In this document: in pieces, positions 27,182 through 35,860 of the stretch | How positions within the stretch are numbered: position 1 is the stretch's first letter | How the letters are laid out: each line of letters starts with the position of its first letter | DNA from: DASSSY01 sp035708205 | GTDB lineage: Bacteria; Bacteroidota; Bacteroidia; Chitinophagales; Chitinophagaceae | Assembly (NCBI GenBank): GCA_035708205.1 | Contig: DASSSY010000006.1 | Location: forward strand, 372,001-436,000 | Reading direction: 5' to 3' | DNA length: 64,000 bases | Program-made: the position numbers and the translations under genes | The notes under the pieces: generated by a model | What the model was told of the DNA's origin: nothing | The model's database searches: none | The model's input: the letters and a program-made list of their open reading frames with translations, nothing else

Positions 27182-28288
27182 TTAATTTACCTTCACGGCG
27201 CAAATATAAGGCCGGATATTCTTGACCTGGGCGATACGGGAAAGTCCTCTTAATGCCCCGGAACCGTTTGGAAGCCTGATTTCCTTTTGGGTATTTTCCG
27301 GTAAAGAGTTGATAAGTTGCAATAAGGCGTTGGTATGAACAGCGTAGGTGGTCCCTGAAGTATTGCTTTGCTTGCCGGTTACCAGGGCAATGACATTACC
27401 TCTCTGATCCAATACCGGTGCGCCGCTTTGTCCCGGGTTAGCTACCATTTCCAACTGATAGGAAGAAGAGTCGTTGTCGAATCCTTTTTCACAACTGATA
27501 TAACCCTCATTATAAACCAGGTCCTCTTGCGGATAGCCCATGGTAAATACCTTTTGTCCCAGTCCGGAAGACGTTTCGGCAAAACCGTAGGGTAGTGGAG
27601 TACGTCCGAACCGGAAAGCGCTGTCTTCAATCTTAAGAACGGCAACATCCGTGGCAGGCTCAAAGGCAATGACATAAGCTTTGTAAGTATTATTGCCCGC
27701 TGTCTGAACATAAATATCATGCGCGTCTTTGACAACATGGTAGTTGGTAGCGATATAGCCGCTATTGGTCAGCGCGAAGCCTGTGCCGCCATAAATGGGC
27801 TCCTGGATATTGAGCTTGTTCAGGCTGTCCATCATTTTGGACTGGGAACTTTTAATATTCTCAATTTCGCGGCGCAGGAGCATATATTGATTGCCCGGCG
27901 TTGCCGATTTGCTCTTAGCCAGCCACAAGGTGCCTAAAGAGGTAAACACGACTAACCCGGCGGCAATGGCGGTCATTTTTAAATAGCGTTTTTTCCCGGA
28001 AATGAAAGGAAGGAGACGGGAGGAGCTATTCTGAGCTTCAGCGGCGATATGCGCCTGCCCGATCCTGTTATTATTTTTAAATGCGGAGGCCTGGATCTTC
28101 TGGCGCATCATGTCCAGCTGCCCTTTTTGCTTTAATAGATTGAGAACGGATATAGCCTCTTGCCAGGAAGCTCTCAATACACTGCTTCCGGTCAGGGCAT
28201 TGTTTAAAACTTCTTTTTCGGAAGGGTTTAATTCGTTATTTAAATACCGCTCTGCCCAGAGACTGATATTTTGTTCCGAAATCATCAT
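27182..28288 (-). CDS. Membrane-bound trypsin-like protease with anti-sigma-like N-terminal domain
   Basis: The 368 residues split into three parts. Residues 1-75 are a cytoplasmic helical region of the anti-sigma type (SLWAERYLNNELNPSEKEVL), without a zinc HxxxCxxC motif. One transmembrane helix lies at about 104-124. Residues 165-330 form a chymotrypsin/HtrA-like protease with catalytic His184 (NYHVV), Asp214 (ATDVAVLKI) and Ser288 (GQSGAP). No PDZ domain follows. It is encoded 12 bases after an ECF sigma factor. The layout suggests that it holds the sigma factor at the membrane and links its release to an outside proteolytic event. That mechanism is inference; the domains are seen directly. 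Confidence 0.82.
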   Translation of the reverse strand: MMISEQNISLWAERYLNNELNPSEKEVLNNALTGSSVLRASWQEAISVLNLLKQKGQLDMMRQKIQASAFKNNNRIGQAHIAAEAQNSSSRLLPFISGKKRYLKMTAIAAGLVVFTSLGTLWLAKSKSATPGNQYMLLRREIENIKSSQSKMMDSLNKLNIQEPIYGGTGFALTNSGYIATNYHVVKDAHDIYVQTAGNNTYKAYVIAFEPATDVAVLKIEDSAFRFGRTPLPYGFAETSSGLGQKVFTMGYPQEDLVYNEGYISCEKGFDNDSSSYQLEMVANPGQSGAPVLDQRGNVIALVTGKQSNTSGTTYAVHTNALLQLINSLPENTQKEIRLPNGSGALRGLSRIAQVKNIRPYICAVKVN

Positions 28289-28300
28289 GATGCCTTAATT

Positions 28301-28885
28301 TTAGGTGTTCCTAACGTTTAATGCCTCTGCAAAAAACAATTTTCTTAATCTGTTGAGGCATTTATACTTTTGGGTTTTGGCATTTTCCGGGTTGGTATAA
28401 TGAAAAATATCTGCGATATCCTTCATGCTTTTTTGTTCCACATAAAAAGCTTTTATCAGTCCGGCACAAGGCTCGCCAAGAGCTTTTAACGCAACGTCCA
28501 GCTGCTCTATCTTCGCTTCCTGGTCCAAAAACAATTGTACATCTTCCTCTTCTGCTTTTAATTGAATGCCTTCTTCTTCATCTTGGTCTAAAGCTACAGA
28601 TGGCACTTTTTGAGTTATTTTTTTTAGCCAGATACGCTTACAAACCGCGAACAGGTAAGTGCTTATTCTACAGGTTAGGCAAAATTCTGAATCCTGTGCT
28701 TTTTCAAACAAAACCAACAAGGCATCCTGGAAAGCGTCCTCAGCATCGACCTCTTCTCCGCCGCGGCTGCAAATCCATTTGATCAAAATAGGATGATATA
28801 GCTTATAAAGCTGGTCAATTGCGGCCGAATCGCCAACAGCGATAGCGGTTAAGAGCTCTGTATCCGAATAAAATTCCTGACTCAA
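28301..28885 (-). CDS. ECF RNA polymerase sigma factor
   Basis: The 194-residue sigma-70 family protein has region 2 (about 15-85, with AEDAFQDALLVLFEKA for core binding and -10 recognition) and region 4 (about 130-185, with SMKDIADIFHYTNPENAKTQKYK as the helix-turn-helix). An acidic linker between them is unusually rich in Glu and Asp (DQDEEEG). It is the first gene of an operon with the anti-sigma-like protease. GTAACCCAA in front of it looks like an ECF -35 box, and the same box points the other way towards a lipoprotein gene. Confidence 0.92.
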   Translation of the reverse strand: MSQEFYSDTELLTAIAVGDSAAIDQLYKLYHPILIKWICSRGGEEVDAEDAFQDALLVLFEKAQDSEFCLTCRISTYLFAVCKRIWLKKITQKVPSVALDQDEEEGIQLKAEEEDVQLFLDQEAKIEQLDVALKALGEPCAGLIKAFYVEQKSMKDIADIFHYTNPENAKTQKYKCLNRLRKLFFAEALNVRNT

Positions 28886-28910
28886 TGTTTAATACTTTTT
28901 TTGCCGAAAA

Positions 28911-28959
28911 GTAACCCAAAATTGAGGTAATTTAATTTTCTAAAAAAATATTGGGTTAC
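28911..28959. promoter_or_regulatory. Mirrored GTAACCCAA boxes, probable divergent ECF promoters
   Basis: GTAACCCAA reads on the plus strand at 28911-28919 and on the minus strand at 28959-28951, 31 bases apart. Each copy stands some 65-95 bases before a start codon, of the lipoprotein (plus) and of the sigma gene (minus). GTAAC-type -35 boxes are known for ECF factors. The two arms could also form a long-loop hairpin, but the distance to both genes favours promoters. Confidence 0.5.
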
Positions 28960-29011
28960 CTTTTTTCAATTCGGGTATTAATGGGAAATTTAAACTTAAA
29001 AATCTAACAGA

Positions 29012-29221
29012 ATGAAAGTTTTGAAAATTGGCGTTTTCGCTATGGCCCTTGGCTTCTTTGCCGCTTCTTGCTCTAACAGTGGTTCTACTACTGATGAAAC
29101 TACAGCTCCTGCTACTGAACAAGTAGAACCAGCTACTGATTCAGCTGCTCCTGCCGCTACACCAGCTACTGATTCAACTGCTGCTCCGGCTTCTGCAACT
29201 GATTCTACTACTGCAAAATAA
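29012..29221 (+). CDS. Small Ala/Thr/Pro-rich lipoprotein
   Basis: The 69-residue precursor has a lipoprotein signal with lipobox AASC (Cys20). The mature 50 residues are low-complexity Ala, Thr, Ser, Pro, Asp and Glu, with repeats of the type ATDST/AAPA. No fold is recognisable. It could be a surface-exposed tether or a stress-response lipoprotein. A strong terminator follows at once, and a GTAACCCAA box shared with the sigma factor operon lies about 95 bases upstream. Control by that sigma factor is inference. Confidence 0.75.
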   Translation: MKVLKIGVFAMALGFFAASCSNSGSTTDETTAPATEQVEPATDSAAPAATPATDSTAAPASATDSTTAK

Positions 29222-29250
29222 TTTTTGTAAGTGTAATAATCTAAAAGAGA

Positions 29251-29278
29251 AACCACAGCCTTCCGGCTGTGGTTTTTT
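29251..29278 (+). terminator. Intrinsic terminator after the small lipoprotein
   Basis: A perfect 10-base stem (29251-29260 with 29265-29274) and a TTCC loop are followed by a T-run. The other strand has a weaker T-run, so it may also help to end recJ. Confidence 0.92.
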
Positions 29279-29296
29279 GATATGTTTAATATCGTC

Positions 29297-31006
29297 TTAT
29301 TCCTGCTGCATTCTGACATCAAGCACTTGTAATTGCAGGCTTACGGTGCCTTGCCATTCATTTTCCGTAATCCTGTACACGATATCAAAAGGATCCCCCG
29401 AATCAACAACGGGAAATTTTTCTGCTAACCCGAAGCCAATACCAGTAATACTCGTGCCATCTTGCCGCACGACAAACCGAATATGGTTATCTTTGACTAT
29501 CCTGCTTTTTCCCTGGACATTTATTACCCTGCGGCTAATAAATACCGGTGGCAGATTGGTGGGGCCGAAAGGTTCGAATTGTTTTAGAATATTGAAAAAA
29601 GAGGGCTGAATGTCTTTTAAAGATAATTCGGCCTCAATTTGAATTTCCGGGTATAAGGACTCTTCCTGGATGCTGTCCCGTACGGCTTGTTCAAAGGCCT
29701 CCTTGAAGGCCTCTAAATTCTCCGGCTTTAAGGTCATTCCCGCTGCGAAGAAATGCCCGCCGAAGTTTTCTAAAAGCGATTCACACTTCACTAGGGCGTC
29801 ATGAATATTAAAGGCTCTAACGGAACGAGCTGAACCCGTAATCATACCATTGGATTCCGTCAGGATGATCGTCGGGCGGTAATAAGAATCCTGCACCCTC
29901 GAGGCTACAATGCCTACGACACCTTTATGCCAATGAGGCTGGAACAATACTGTTGACCTGTTGCTCCGGGTGTCGTTGTCCTGAAGCATTCTGAGCGCTT
30001 CTTCTGTCATCTTCCGGTCTTCGTCTTTACGGTTGCTGTTATCCTGTTGCAGATCCAGTGCCTTTTCAAGAGCTTTCTCCGGGTTGTCTTCAATGAACAG
30101 GCTAACGGCCTTGCCGGCATCATCCATTCGTCCTGCTGCATTGATTCTCGGCGCTACTAAAAAAACCAGGTCTGAAATGGTAAATTCCTTTTTCAGTCCG
30201 GCTACCTCTTTAATCTTTTGTAGGGAAACACAAGGTAGTTCATTGGCGCGCTTTAAACCATAATAGGCTAAGATCCTGTTTTCACCATCCATTGGAACAA
30301 TATCTGCCGCGATGCTCGTGGCTACAAGGTCCAGGTATTGCGTAACCGTTTCCTGTGATAATTTTTCCATCCGTGCGATAGCGGAAATGAGTTTGTAACC
30401 GATACCGCAGCCACTAAGCTCCTTATAGGGATAAGGGCAGTCCTTTTGTTTAGGGTTTAAAATGGCAGAGGCATTGGGCAATTCATCTCCAGGCAGGTGA
30501 TGGTCACAGATAATCATATCAATGCCTTTTTGCGCCGCCAGGGCCGCTTTTTCAACCGATTTGATGCCGCAATCCAAAGTAATGATAAGGCCACAACCGG
30601 TATTTGCAGCTTTTTCGATGCCGGCTGCGGAAACCCCGTAACCTTCCCTGTAGCGATGAGGAATATAATAGCATAACGGCAATTGCGGGAAATTACTTTT
30701 CAGGAAGGCGTAAACGACGGCTACCGATGTGGTACCATCAACATCGTAATCACCGTAAATCATTACTTTCTCATGTTGCCTGATGGCTTTTTGAATGCGT
30801 TTGACAGCCTCAGCCATGCCCTTCATTAGAAACGGGTCATGAAGTTGGCTGAGTTCCGGTCGGAAAAAATCTCTGGCACATTCATAGTTGCTGATCATGC
30901 GTAGCGCCAACAACCGGCACAAGGCCTTGTTAATCTTAAGGTCTTGATATAGCCTGCTGGTTATATTTTCATCTGCGGAAAGCAGTCGCCATTTCTTTTC
31001 TAACAT
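29297..31006 (-). CDS. recJ: Single-stranded-DNA-specific exonuclease RecJ
   Basis: The 569-residue exonuclease degrades single-stranded DNA 5' to 3' in recombination and mismatch repair. DHH-superfamily motifs are in order: MIYGDYDVDGTTS near 80, LDCGIKS near 145, ICDHHLPGD (the DHH motif) near 165, and the DHHA1 motif SGSARSVRAFNIHDAL with FGGHFFAAGM near 395-430. The C-terminal OB-like domain follows. Length is normal. The secreted conserved protein upstream has the same orientation and ends 34 bases before this gene. Confidence 0.96.
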   Translation of the reverse strand: MLEKKWRLLSADENITSRLYQDLKINKALCRLLALRMISNYECARDFFRPELSQLHDPFLMKGMAEAVKRIQKAIRQHEKVMIYGDYDVDGTTSVAVVYAFLKSNFPQLPLCYYIPHRYREGYGVSAAGIEKAANTGCGLIITLDCGIKSVEKAALAAQKGIDMIICDHHLPGDELPNASAILNPKQKDCPYPYKELSGCGIGYKLISAIARMEKLSQETVTQYLDLVATSIAADIVPMDGENRILAYYGLKRANELPCVSLQKIKEVAGLKKEFTISDLVFLVAPRINAAGRMDDAGKAVSLFIEDNPEKALEKALDLQQDNSNRKDEDRKMTEEALRMLQDNDTRSNRSTVLFQPHWHKGVVGIVASRVQDSYYRPTIILTESNGMITGSARSVRAFNIHDALVKCESLLENFGGHFFAAGMTLKPENLEAFKEAFEQAVRDSIQEESLYPEIQIEAELSLKDIQPSFFNILKQFEPFGPTNLPPVFISRRVINVQGKSRIVKDNHIRFVVRQDGTSITGIGFGLAEKFPVVDSGDPFDIVYRITENEWQGTVSLQLQVLDVRMQQE

Positions 31007-31040
31007 TAACTTTTGTTGGGATGCTTTACTTATTGAATCA

Positions 31041-31934
31041 TTAATTTTGAATAACTCCGTTAATGGGTGCCTGTCCGTCTTTCAGGCGCATCGGGGTGAT
31101 GGCGCCGTCCACAAAAAGCCAGTGATCATTCTCCCAACGCAGGCCATCAACTTTTCCAGTCGGGACATAGGTGTCTTTGCGTAAAGGATCATTGATACGG
31201 GAATGTAGCTCATCAAAGGCTATGAATTTCCTATTGTTGTCGAAATCAAGGGAAAATGCGGCGCCTTTTTTGTATTGCCACAAGATGCGGTCCTGGCGTT
31301 GCAAACGTCCGTCTTCAGAGGGATAAACAAATAACGGCGCCCCGAAAACCGGGCCGCTTTCGCCAAAATGCAGCACGTCAATAATTTTTTTGTTGCTGTA
31401 GATGCCGTCCATATTCAGTCCGAAAATGAAGTAATAATCCGTGCCGTTGACTTTTCGGGTCAGGATCCTGTAATACTCTGCGCCAAACCAGTGTTTCGCG
31501 TCTAAACTGTCAAACAGGAAAGTTTTGGAGTCGATGAGGCGTTCCGAATAGTTCACCAGCGGATATACCGTATCTGTCGTTTGAACGATGCCGTAATAAC
31601 GTACTATGTTTTCTCCGGCGGGCACTAACCAGTTAAATATCCGGAAACTCCTGTCCTCCGGATAGAGAATGTGGATCTGCCGCCCCAAGCTGTCAAAATG
31701 ATATTGAAAAGAGCCTTGTGCTTTCAGGGTTTTATATAACAGCTTTGCGAAGGAAATTCCCGCATTCATCCTGTCGTCAGGCAGCATGGCATGAAACATA
31801 TTGCCGGCCAGGATATTTAAGGAATCCTGATACTCATCAAAAAAAGAGGCGGCTTCTTTCTGCGCGTGTAAAGGCTTTAAGCCTGCGGCTAAAAGAAAGC
31901 CACAGAGGAAAACGAAAGTGATATAGGTACGCAT
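31041..31934 (-). CDS. Secreted conserved hypothetical protein
   Basis: The 297-residue protein has a signal peptide (about 1-24, ending LHAQ). I do not recognise a domain. The body has many aromatic strands (DYYFIFGLNMDG, WFGAEYYRILTR), alternates beta segments and ends WENDHWLFVDGAITPMRL, which suggests a periplasmic beta-rich protein. The gene lies before recJ in the same direction, and the start is divergent from mutY over only 75 bases. No function is proposed. Confidence 0.75.
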   Translation of the reverse strand: MRTYITFVFLCGFLLAAGLKPLHAQKEAASFFDEYQDSLNILAGNMFHAMLPDDRMNAGISFAKLLYKTLKAQGSFQYHFDSLGRQIHILYPEDRSFRIFNWLVPAGENIVRYYGIVQTTDTVYPLVNYSERLIDSKTFLFDSLDAKHWFGAEYYRILTRKVNGTDYYFIFGLNMDGIYSNKKIIDVLHFGESGPVFGAPLFVYPSEDGRLQRQDRILWQYKKGAAFSLDFDNNRKFIAFDELHSRINDPLRKDTYVPTGKVDGLRWENDHWLFVDGAITPMRLKDGQAPINGVIQN

Positions 31935-31984
31935 ATAGCTTCAGATATAATTTTCAGTGGAAAAATGCTTGTTGCAAATATAAT

Positions 31985-31992
31985 TATCTTTG
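31985..31992 (+). promoter_or_regulatory. Promoter -7 box for mutY
   Basis: TATCTTTG fits TAnnTTTG. Transcription would begin near 31998, so the first in-frame ATG at 31965 cannot be used and ATG 32010 is favoured. Confidence 0.5.
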
Positions 31993-32009
31993 TTCAGGAT
32001 AGGAAAATT

Positions 32010-33068
32010 ATGGAACCGAATCAACAAACCATTGCTTTTTTTCAAAGGCAGATACTCATCTGGCATCATACGGGAAATCCAAGAGAACATCCCTGGACAA
32101 AAGAGCAGGACCCTTACAGGATCTGGTTGGCGGAAATTATTATGCAGCAAACCCAGGTGGCTCAGGGCTTACCTTATTATTTGAAATTTGTGGAACGGTA
32201 TCCGGATATCCGTAGCTTGGCTAATGCCAGGGATGAAGAGGTGTTTTTACTATGGCAGGGCTTGGGCTATTACAGTCGTTGCCGGAATTTATTATCTGCT
32301 GCCAGGTATATCGACAGGGAACTGAATGGCAACTTTCCAAAGAATTATAAGGATGTTTTGGCGCTCAAGGGCGTTGGCCAATATACTGCCGCGGCTATTG
32401 TTTCCTTTGCTTACGGCTTGCCCTATGCCGTCTTGGATGGCAATGTTTTCAGGGTCCTGAGCCGCTTTTTTGCCTTGGATGCCCCTATTGACGACAATGC
32501 TTCAAAAAAAGTCTTTCAAGAATTAGCTGATCATTTGTTGCCGGCAGATAATGCCGCTACGTATAACCAGGCTATAATGGATTTCGGCGCGGTCATTTGT
32601 AAACCCAAAAAACCGCTATGCCAGGATTGTTTGCTGGCTCCAGGCTGTAAGGCAAAAGCACTGGATATCGTGGAAGATTTACCGGTGAAACAAAAAAAGC
32701 TGGCGGTCAAAGAAAGGTATTTTCAATATTTTATCCTGCAGTATGGAAATGAGTTTTATGTGCAACAAAGAACTGGAAAGGATATCTGGCAAAATCTTTT
32801 CGAGTTTTATTTGATTGAATCAGAGAATTTTCACCAGCATCCTGGCTGGCTTTTACTAAAACCTTATGTCACACAACCACCTTTACCGGTCTTTCAGGGC
32901 CGGCAGCGGCTGACGCATCAGCTCATTCATAGCTATTTCCATAACCTTCAGCTTAGCGGGAAACCCACGTTCCTTAACAATGGGCTTTGGCTGAAAGCGG
33001 AAAACCTGAGACAATGCGCTTTCCCGAAAACCATATTGGCCTTTATGGACAATATGGTGCCTGCTTAA
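32010..33068 (+). CDS. mutY: A/G-specific adenine DNA glycosylase
   Basis: The 352-residue enzyme removes adenine opposite 8-oxoguanine. The catalytic Glu lies in LAEIIMQQTQV, the helix-hairpin-helix in LKGVGQYTAAAIVS and the catalytic Asp in VLDGNVFRVLSR. The iron-sulfur cluster ligands have spacing C-x6-C-x2-C-x5-C in CKPKKPLCQDCLLAPGC. The C-terminal NUDIX-like domain (about 230-345) reads the damaged base. The longer frame from 31965 adds 15 residues that precede the promoter box. It ends convergently against the response regulator, sharing 4 bases. Confidence 0.96.
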   Translation: MEPNQQTIAFFQRQILIWHHTGNPREHPWTKEQDPYRIWLAEIIMQQTQVAQGLPYYLKFVERYPDIRSLANARDEEVFLLWQGLGYYSRCRNLLSAARYIDRELNGNFPKNYKDVLALKGVGQYTAAAIVSFAYGLPYAVLDGNVFRVLSRFFALDAPIDDNASKKVFQELADHLLPADNAATYNQAIMDFGAVICKPKKPLCQDCLLAPGCKAKALDIVEDLPVKQKKLAVKERYFQYFILQYGNEFYVQQRTGKDIWQNLFEFYLIESENFHQHPGWLLLKPYVTQPPLPVFQGRQRLTHQLIHSYFHNLQLSGKPTFLNNGLWLKAENLRQCAFPKTILAFMDNMVPA

Positions 33069-33808
33069 ATACCTAAAACATCCTTGAGTTTGGCATAACC
33101 GCTGCGGCTGACAGGTACTTTAGCACCATTCCTTAAAATGACGCAAAACTGCTCCTTTTCATAAAGTTCCACTTTCTGAATGTGCTGCAAGTTGACAATA
33201 TAGGAACGATGAACACGTACGAACTGTTGATCAGGAAGCTGCTGCTCAAACTGGATCATGCGCTGATGCTTTAGATAATATTTTTCCGCCGTAGTCACTT
33301 TGGCGTAATCATCCGCGGCTTCTATGTACAGGACATCGGTCAGTGGAATGATCTTGATATTATTGTTTTCTTTGACCACGATACGCTGGGCCTGCTCGGG
33401 CAGTTGCAGGATCTTTCCTTCCGGTTTTTCCGAGGACTGATGGTGGGTTCCGGGGCCGAGCTTTTGGCTTCTTACCTTATCAAGCGCCTGTTGCAGCCGT
33501 TTATGCTCAAAAGGCTTAAGCAGATAATCCATGGCATTGACTTCGAAGGCTTTCAGCGCATATTCGTCATAAGCGGTTGTGAAAATGACCAGTGGCGGGT
33601 TATCCAATAACTCTAAAAGTTCAAAACCGGTAATCTTGGGCATTTGAATGTCTAAGAAAATTAAATCGGGCTGATGCTCCTGAATAGCCTTTAATCCTTC
33701 AAAGCCATCGTTGCAGGAGGCGACGATATCGATATCTTTTTCATTTTCCAGTAATTCTTCCAGCAAAGAACGGGCTAATGGTTCGTCATCAATGATTATA
33801 GTGCGCAT
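33065..33808 (-). CDS. LytTR-family response regulator
   Basis: The 247 residues contain a receiver domain (1-115) with the phosphorylation site Asp53 in FLDIQMP and a C-terminal LytTR DNA-binding domain (about 145-245, with YIEAADDYAKV and FVRVHRSYIVNL). Such regulators bind repeated sites in promoters. The kinase gene lies 25 bases upstream in the same operon. It shares its last bases with the end of mutY. Confidence 0.95.
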   Translation of the reverse strand: MRTIIIDDEPLARSLLEELLENEKDIDIVASCNDGFEGLKAIQEHQPDLIFLDIQMPKITGFELLELLDNPPLVIFTTAYDEYALKAFEVNAMDYLLKPFEHKRLQQALDKVRSQKLGPGTHHQSSEKPEGKILQLPEQAQRIVVKENNNIKIIPLTDVLYIEAADDYAKVTTAEKYYLKHQRMIQFEQQLPDQQFVRVHRSYIVNLQHIQKVELYEKEQFCVILRNGAKVPVSRSGYAKLKDVLGI

Positions 33809-33833
33809 AAAAATACAGTTGTGTTGGTTGATA

Positions 33834-34907
33834 TTATGGATTCGGTGAATTCGTGTTGTTCAGCGGAATGTCTATTCTTACACAAAAGATCCCGGAGGCT
33901 TCAAATGGTTTTTTGAATTGCTCGATATGTAAAAGATCGTTTCTGGCATAAAGCAGGTATAAACGCCGGCGGATCGAAGATAGGCCAAAGCCAGTGCCCT
34001 TTGGCGTCACATTTGTGGCATCAAACGGGTTGCATATTTTAAATGTCAAAGTGTTATTCTTTTCAAAAGCCTCTATTTCTATGGTTACTGTTCCGATAGT
34101 GCCATAAAGTCCGAATTTTATAGCGTTCTCGACCAACGGTTGTATGAGAAAAGGAGGCATCAGGCGTTCCTGGTCAGGAACGTCAAAATGTTCTTTTATA
34201 TTTAGCCGGTGACCGAAACGGACAAGCTCAATGCCTAAGTATAATTGAAGATCTGATAGTTCATCATGAATGCTGACCCGCTCATGGTCTTCTTTGCGCA
34301 TATTGTTGCGCAGGTAGTCTGATAACTGTTGCACCATTCTCCGGGCATCCTGCGGATGCTTACCAATAAGCGCGTTTATTGAATTGAGGCTGTTAAACAG
34401 GAAGTGGGGCTGCAATTGCTGCCGTAACTTGAACAGCTCAGCTTCTTTGCGCAATTGTTCCGTAGCTTGTTTTTGCTCTGAAACGGCACTGTATTTTTCA
34501 AATTCAGTAACAAAAAAATGAATGGCGATGAAGCTGCAGATCAGTATCCAGCCGACAAAGCCACGAATAACTAAGGTTTGATCCCAAATGTAAACATATT
34601 GTGGCAATTGGTTAAAAATGTTGAGCAGTAAGTATTTGCAGAAAAATACCCAGGCGATGGTCAGGATCATACCTTGCAGGTCGATGACACCTATCTTTAA
34701 GTATTTTGGTATATAGAATGTGGGGCTGTACCGGATGAACAGGAAAATGCCATAAAGCAGGATATAGCTGCACAACGCGTCCGTTAGCGCACCGACCAGG
34801 AAAAGGTGCTGGACGTGGAATAACCAGAAGCATTGCCCCGCCACTAAAGTAAAAAGGAAAATGGCAATGCCGAGGTTGATACTGAATGAGTTGAGCTTCA
34901 AGGGCAT
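33834..34907 (-). CDS. LytS-type sensor histidine kinase
   Basis: The 357-residue inner-membrane kinase has about four transmembrane helices in residues 10-135. A coiled-coil linker (140-165) follows, then the His_kinase motif QPHFLFNSLNS with His168. The ATPase part has PFLIQPLVENAIKFG (N box) and GTGFGLSSIRRRL (G box). It is in an operon between the LiaF-like protein (12 bases upstream) and the LytTR regulator, its cognate partner. The signal is unknown; the LiaF-like neighbour hints at envelope stress. Confidence 0.93.
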   Translation of the reverse strand: MPLKLNSFSINLGIAIFLFTLVAGQCFWLFHVQHLFLVGALTDALCSYILLYGIFLFIRYSPTFYIPKYLKIGVIDLQGMILTIAWVFFCKYLLLNIFNQLPQYVYIWDQTLVIRGFVGWILICSFIAIHFFVTEFEKYSAVSEQKQATEQLRKEAELFKLRQQLQPHFLFNSLNSINALIGKHPQDARRMVQQLSDYLRNNMRKEDHERVSIHDELSDLQLYLGIELVRFGHRLNIKEHFDVPDQERLMPPFLIQPLVENAIKFGLYGTIGTVTIEIEAFEKNNTLTFKICNPFDATNVTPKGTGFGLSSIRRRLYLLYARNDLLHIEQFKKPFEASGIFCVRIDIPLNNTNSPNP

Positions 34908-34919
34908 GCAGCGTTTTTA

Positions 34920-35828
34920 TTAGCTTCTTAGTTCTATTCCGCCACAAAAGACATTTCCGCGGAGAATGAGTATTTTTTGTGCGCCGGGTGCCAGTGGGCA
35001 AGCTTGTCTTTTATCTTCAATACCACCGAAAACAGCCGTAAGTTCATTTTGCACCTGCCAGTTGGCGGGCAGGATGACCTCAGCGCCGCCAAAAGTGATG
35101 GAGCAGTTTAAGATCGCGGTATCCTGGATGTCGGATTGTATCAGGTTCACCTTGCCTCCTCCGAAGACACAGGTAATATTACCCCCTTTGAAATTTTTGG
35201 AAAAGTAATTTTTCTCATTACTGCCGAACACGACACTAAGATCCAGATAGTCTTCACCGGTGGCCTGTGGTTCATCATTGCTAAAAAAAGAGCCGCCGAA
35301 ATGGTGGCTGGCCCGGCCGGTACTTTCCGGATTGGGGTGCCCGCCCTGTCCTTCCCATGTACCCTCATAACGCCAGGCGTAGCGTCCGCGGTGGCGTTGA
35401 TGGCGCAGCTGATGACGATGCCGGCAATTTCTCAGATGTTCTTTTTTGTGTTTGTGCAGGATTAAAAAAATGCCGAAAAGAATGATGAGCGCCGGGAAAA
35501 GATAAGGCTGAAAGTCAGTATTGATAATATGTTGATTGTTAAGAAGGAAGAAAAGACCTATCAGGAAAGGAATAGCGCCTCCAAGTATAGACCGGTTCTT
35601 GATGCCCGCGAAGATGCCGACGATGATCAGGATCATCGGCCAGGTAAATAACCAGGAAGGAAAGAAATGATTAATACCGGGTATTTTGTTGAGCAGAAGG
35701 CCTACTCCCACTAAAATAACAATAATACCTCCGATCAGGGGCCGGTTTGAAGCAAAATGCTTTTGTGTTTCCGGTGTCGGGTGGCCACCTTTTTCCTGAC
35801 GTTCGTTCTCTTCAGATGTGTTTTGCAT
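34920..35828 (-). CDS. LiaF-like membrane protein
   Basis: The 302-residue protein has four hydrophobic helices between about residues 30 and 130 (GGIIVILVGVGLLLNKIP repeated as paired hairpins). A His/Arg-rich cytoplasmic linker (130-155, many HR pairs) and a C-terminal beta-solenoid (about 195-300) with glycine-rich rungs such as FGGGKVNL, FGGAEVIL and FGGIEDKR follow. This matches the LiaI-LiaF and DUF5668 family, whose members sense envelope stress and hold a kinase inactive. It starts the operon with the LytS-type kinase, so the same role is likely. Confidence 0.85.
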   Translation of the reverse strand: MQNTSEENERQEKGGHPTPETQKHFASNRPLIGGIIVILVGVGLLLNKIPGINHFFPSWLFTWPMILIIVGIFAGIKNRSILGGAIPFLIGLFFLLNNQHIINTDFQPYLFPALIILFGIFLILHKHKKEHLRNCRHRHQLRHQRHRGRYAWRYEGTWEGQGGHPNPESTGRASHHFGGSFFSNDEPQATGEDYLDLSVVFGSNEKNYFSKNFKGGNITCVFGGGKVNLIQSDIQDTAILNCSITFGGAEVILPANWQVQNELTAVFGGIEDKRQACPLAPGAQKILILRGNVFCGGIELRS

Positions 35829-35852
35829 GACGCACAGTGATTAATTTGAGAA

Positions 35853-35860
35853 CAAAGATA
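35853..35860 (-). promoter_or_regulatory. Promoter -7 box for the LiaF-like/kinase operon
   Basis: The minus strand reads TATCTTTG, matching TAnnTTTG, 24 bases before the start codon. Confidence 0.45.

Noticed and set aside
28911..28959. Terminator hairpin between the sigma and lipoprotein genes
   Set aside because: The 31-base loop is long and both genes read away from it, so promoter boxes are the better explanation.
31965..32009. Longer start for mutY
   Set aside because: A TAnnTTTG box at 31985-31992 lies inside this extension, so it would precede the transcript.
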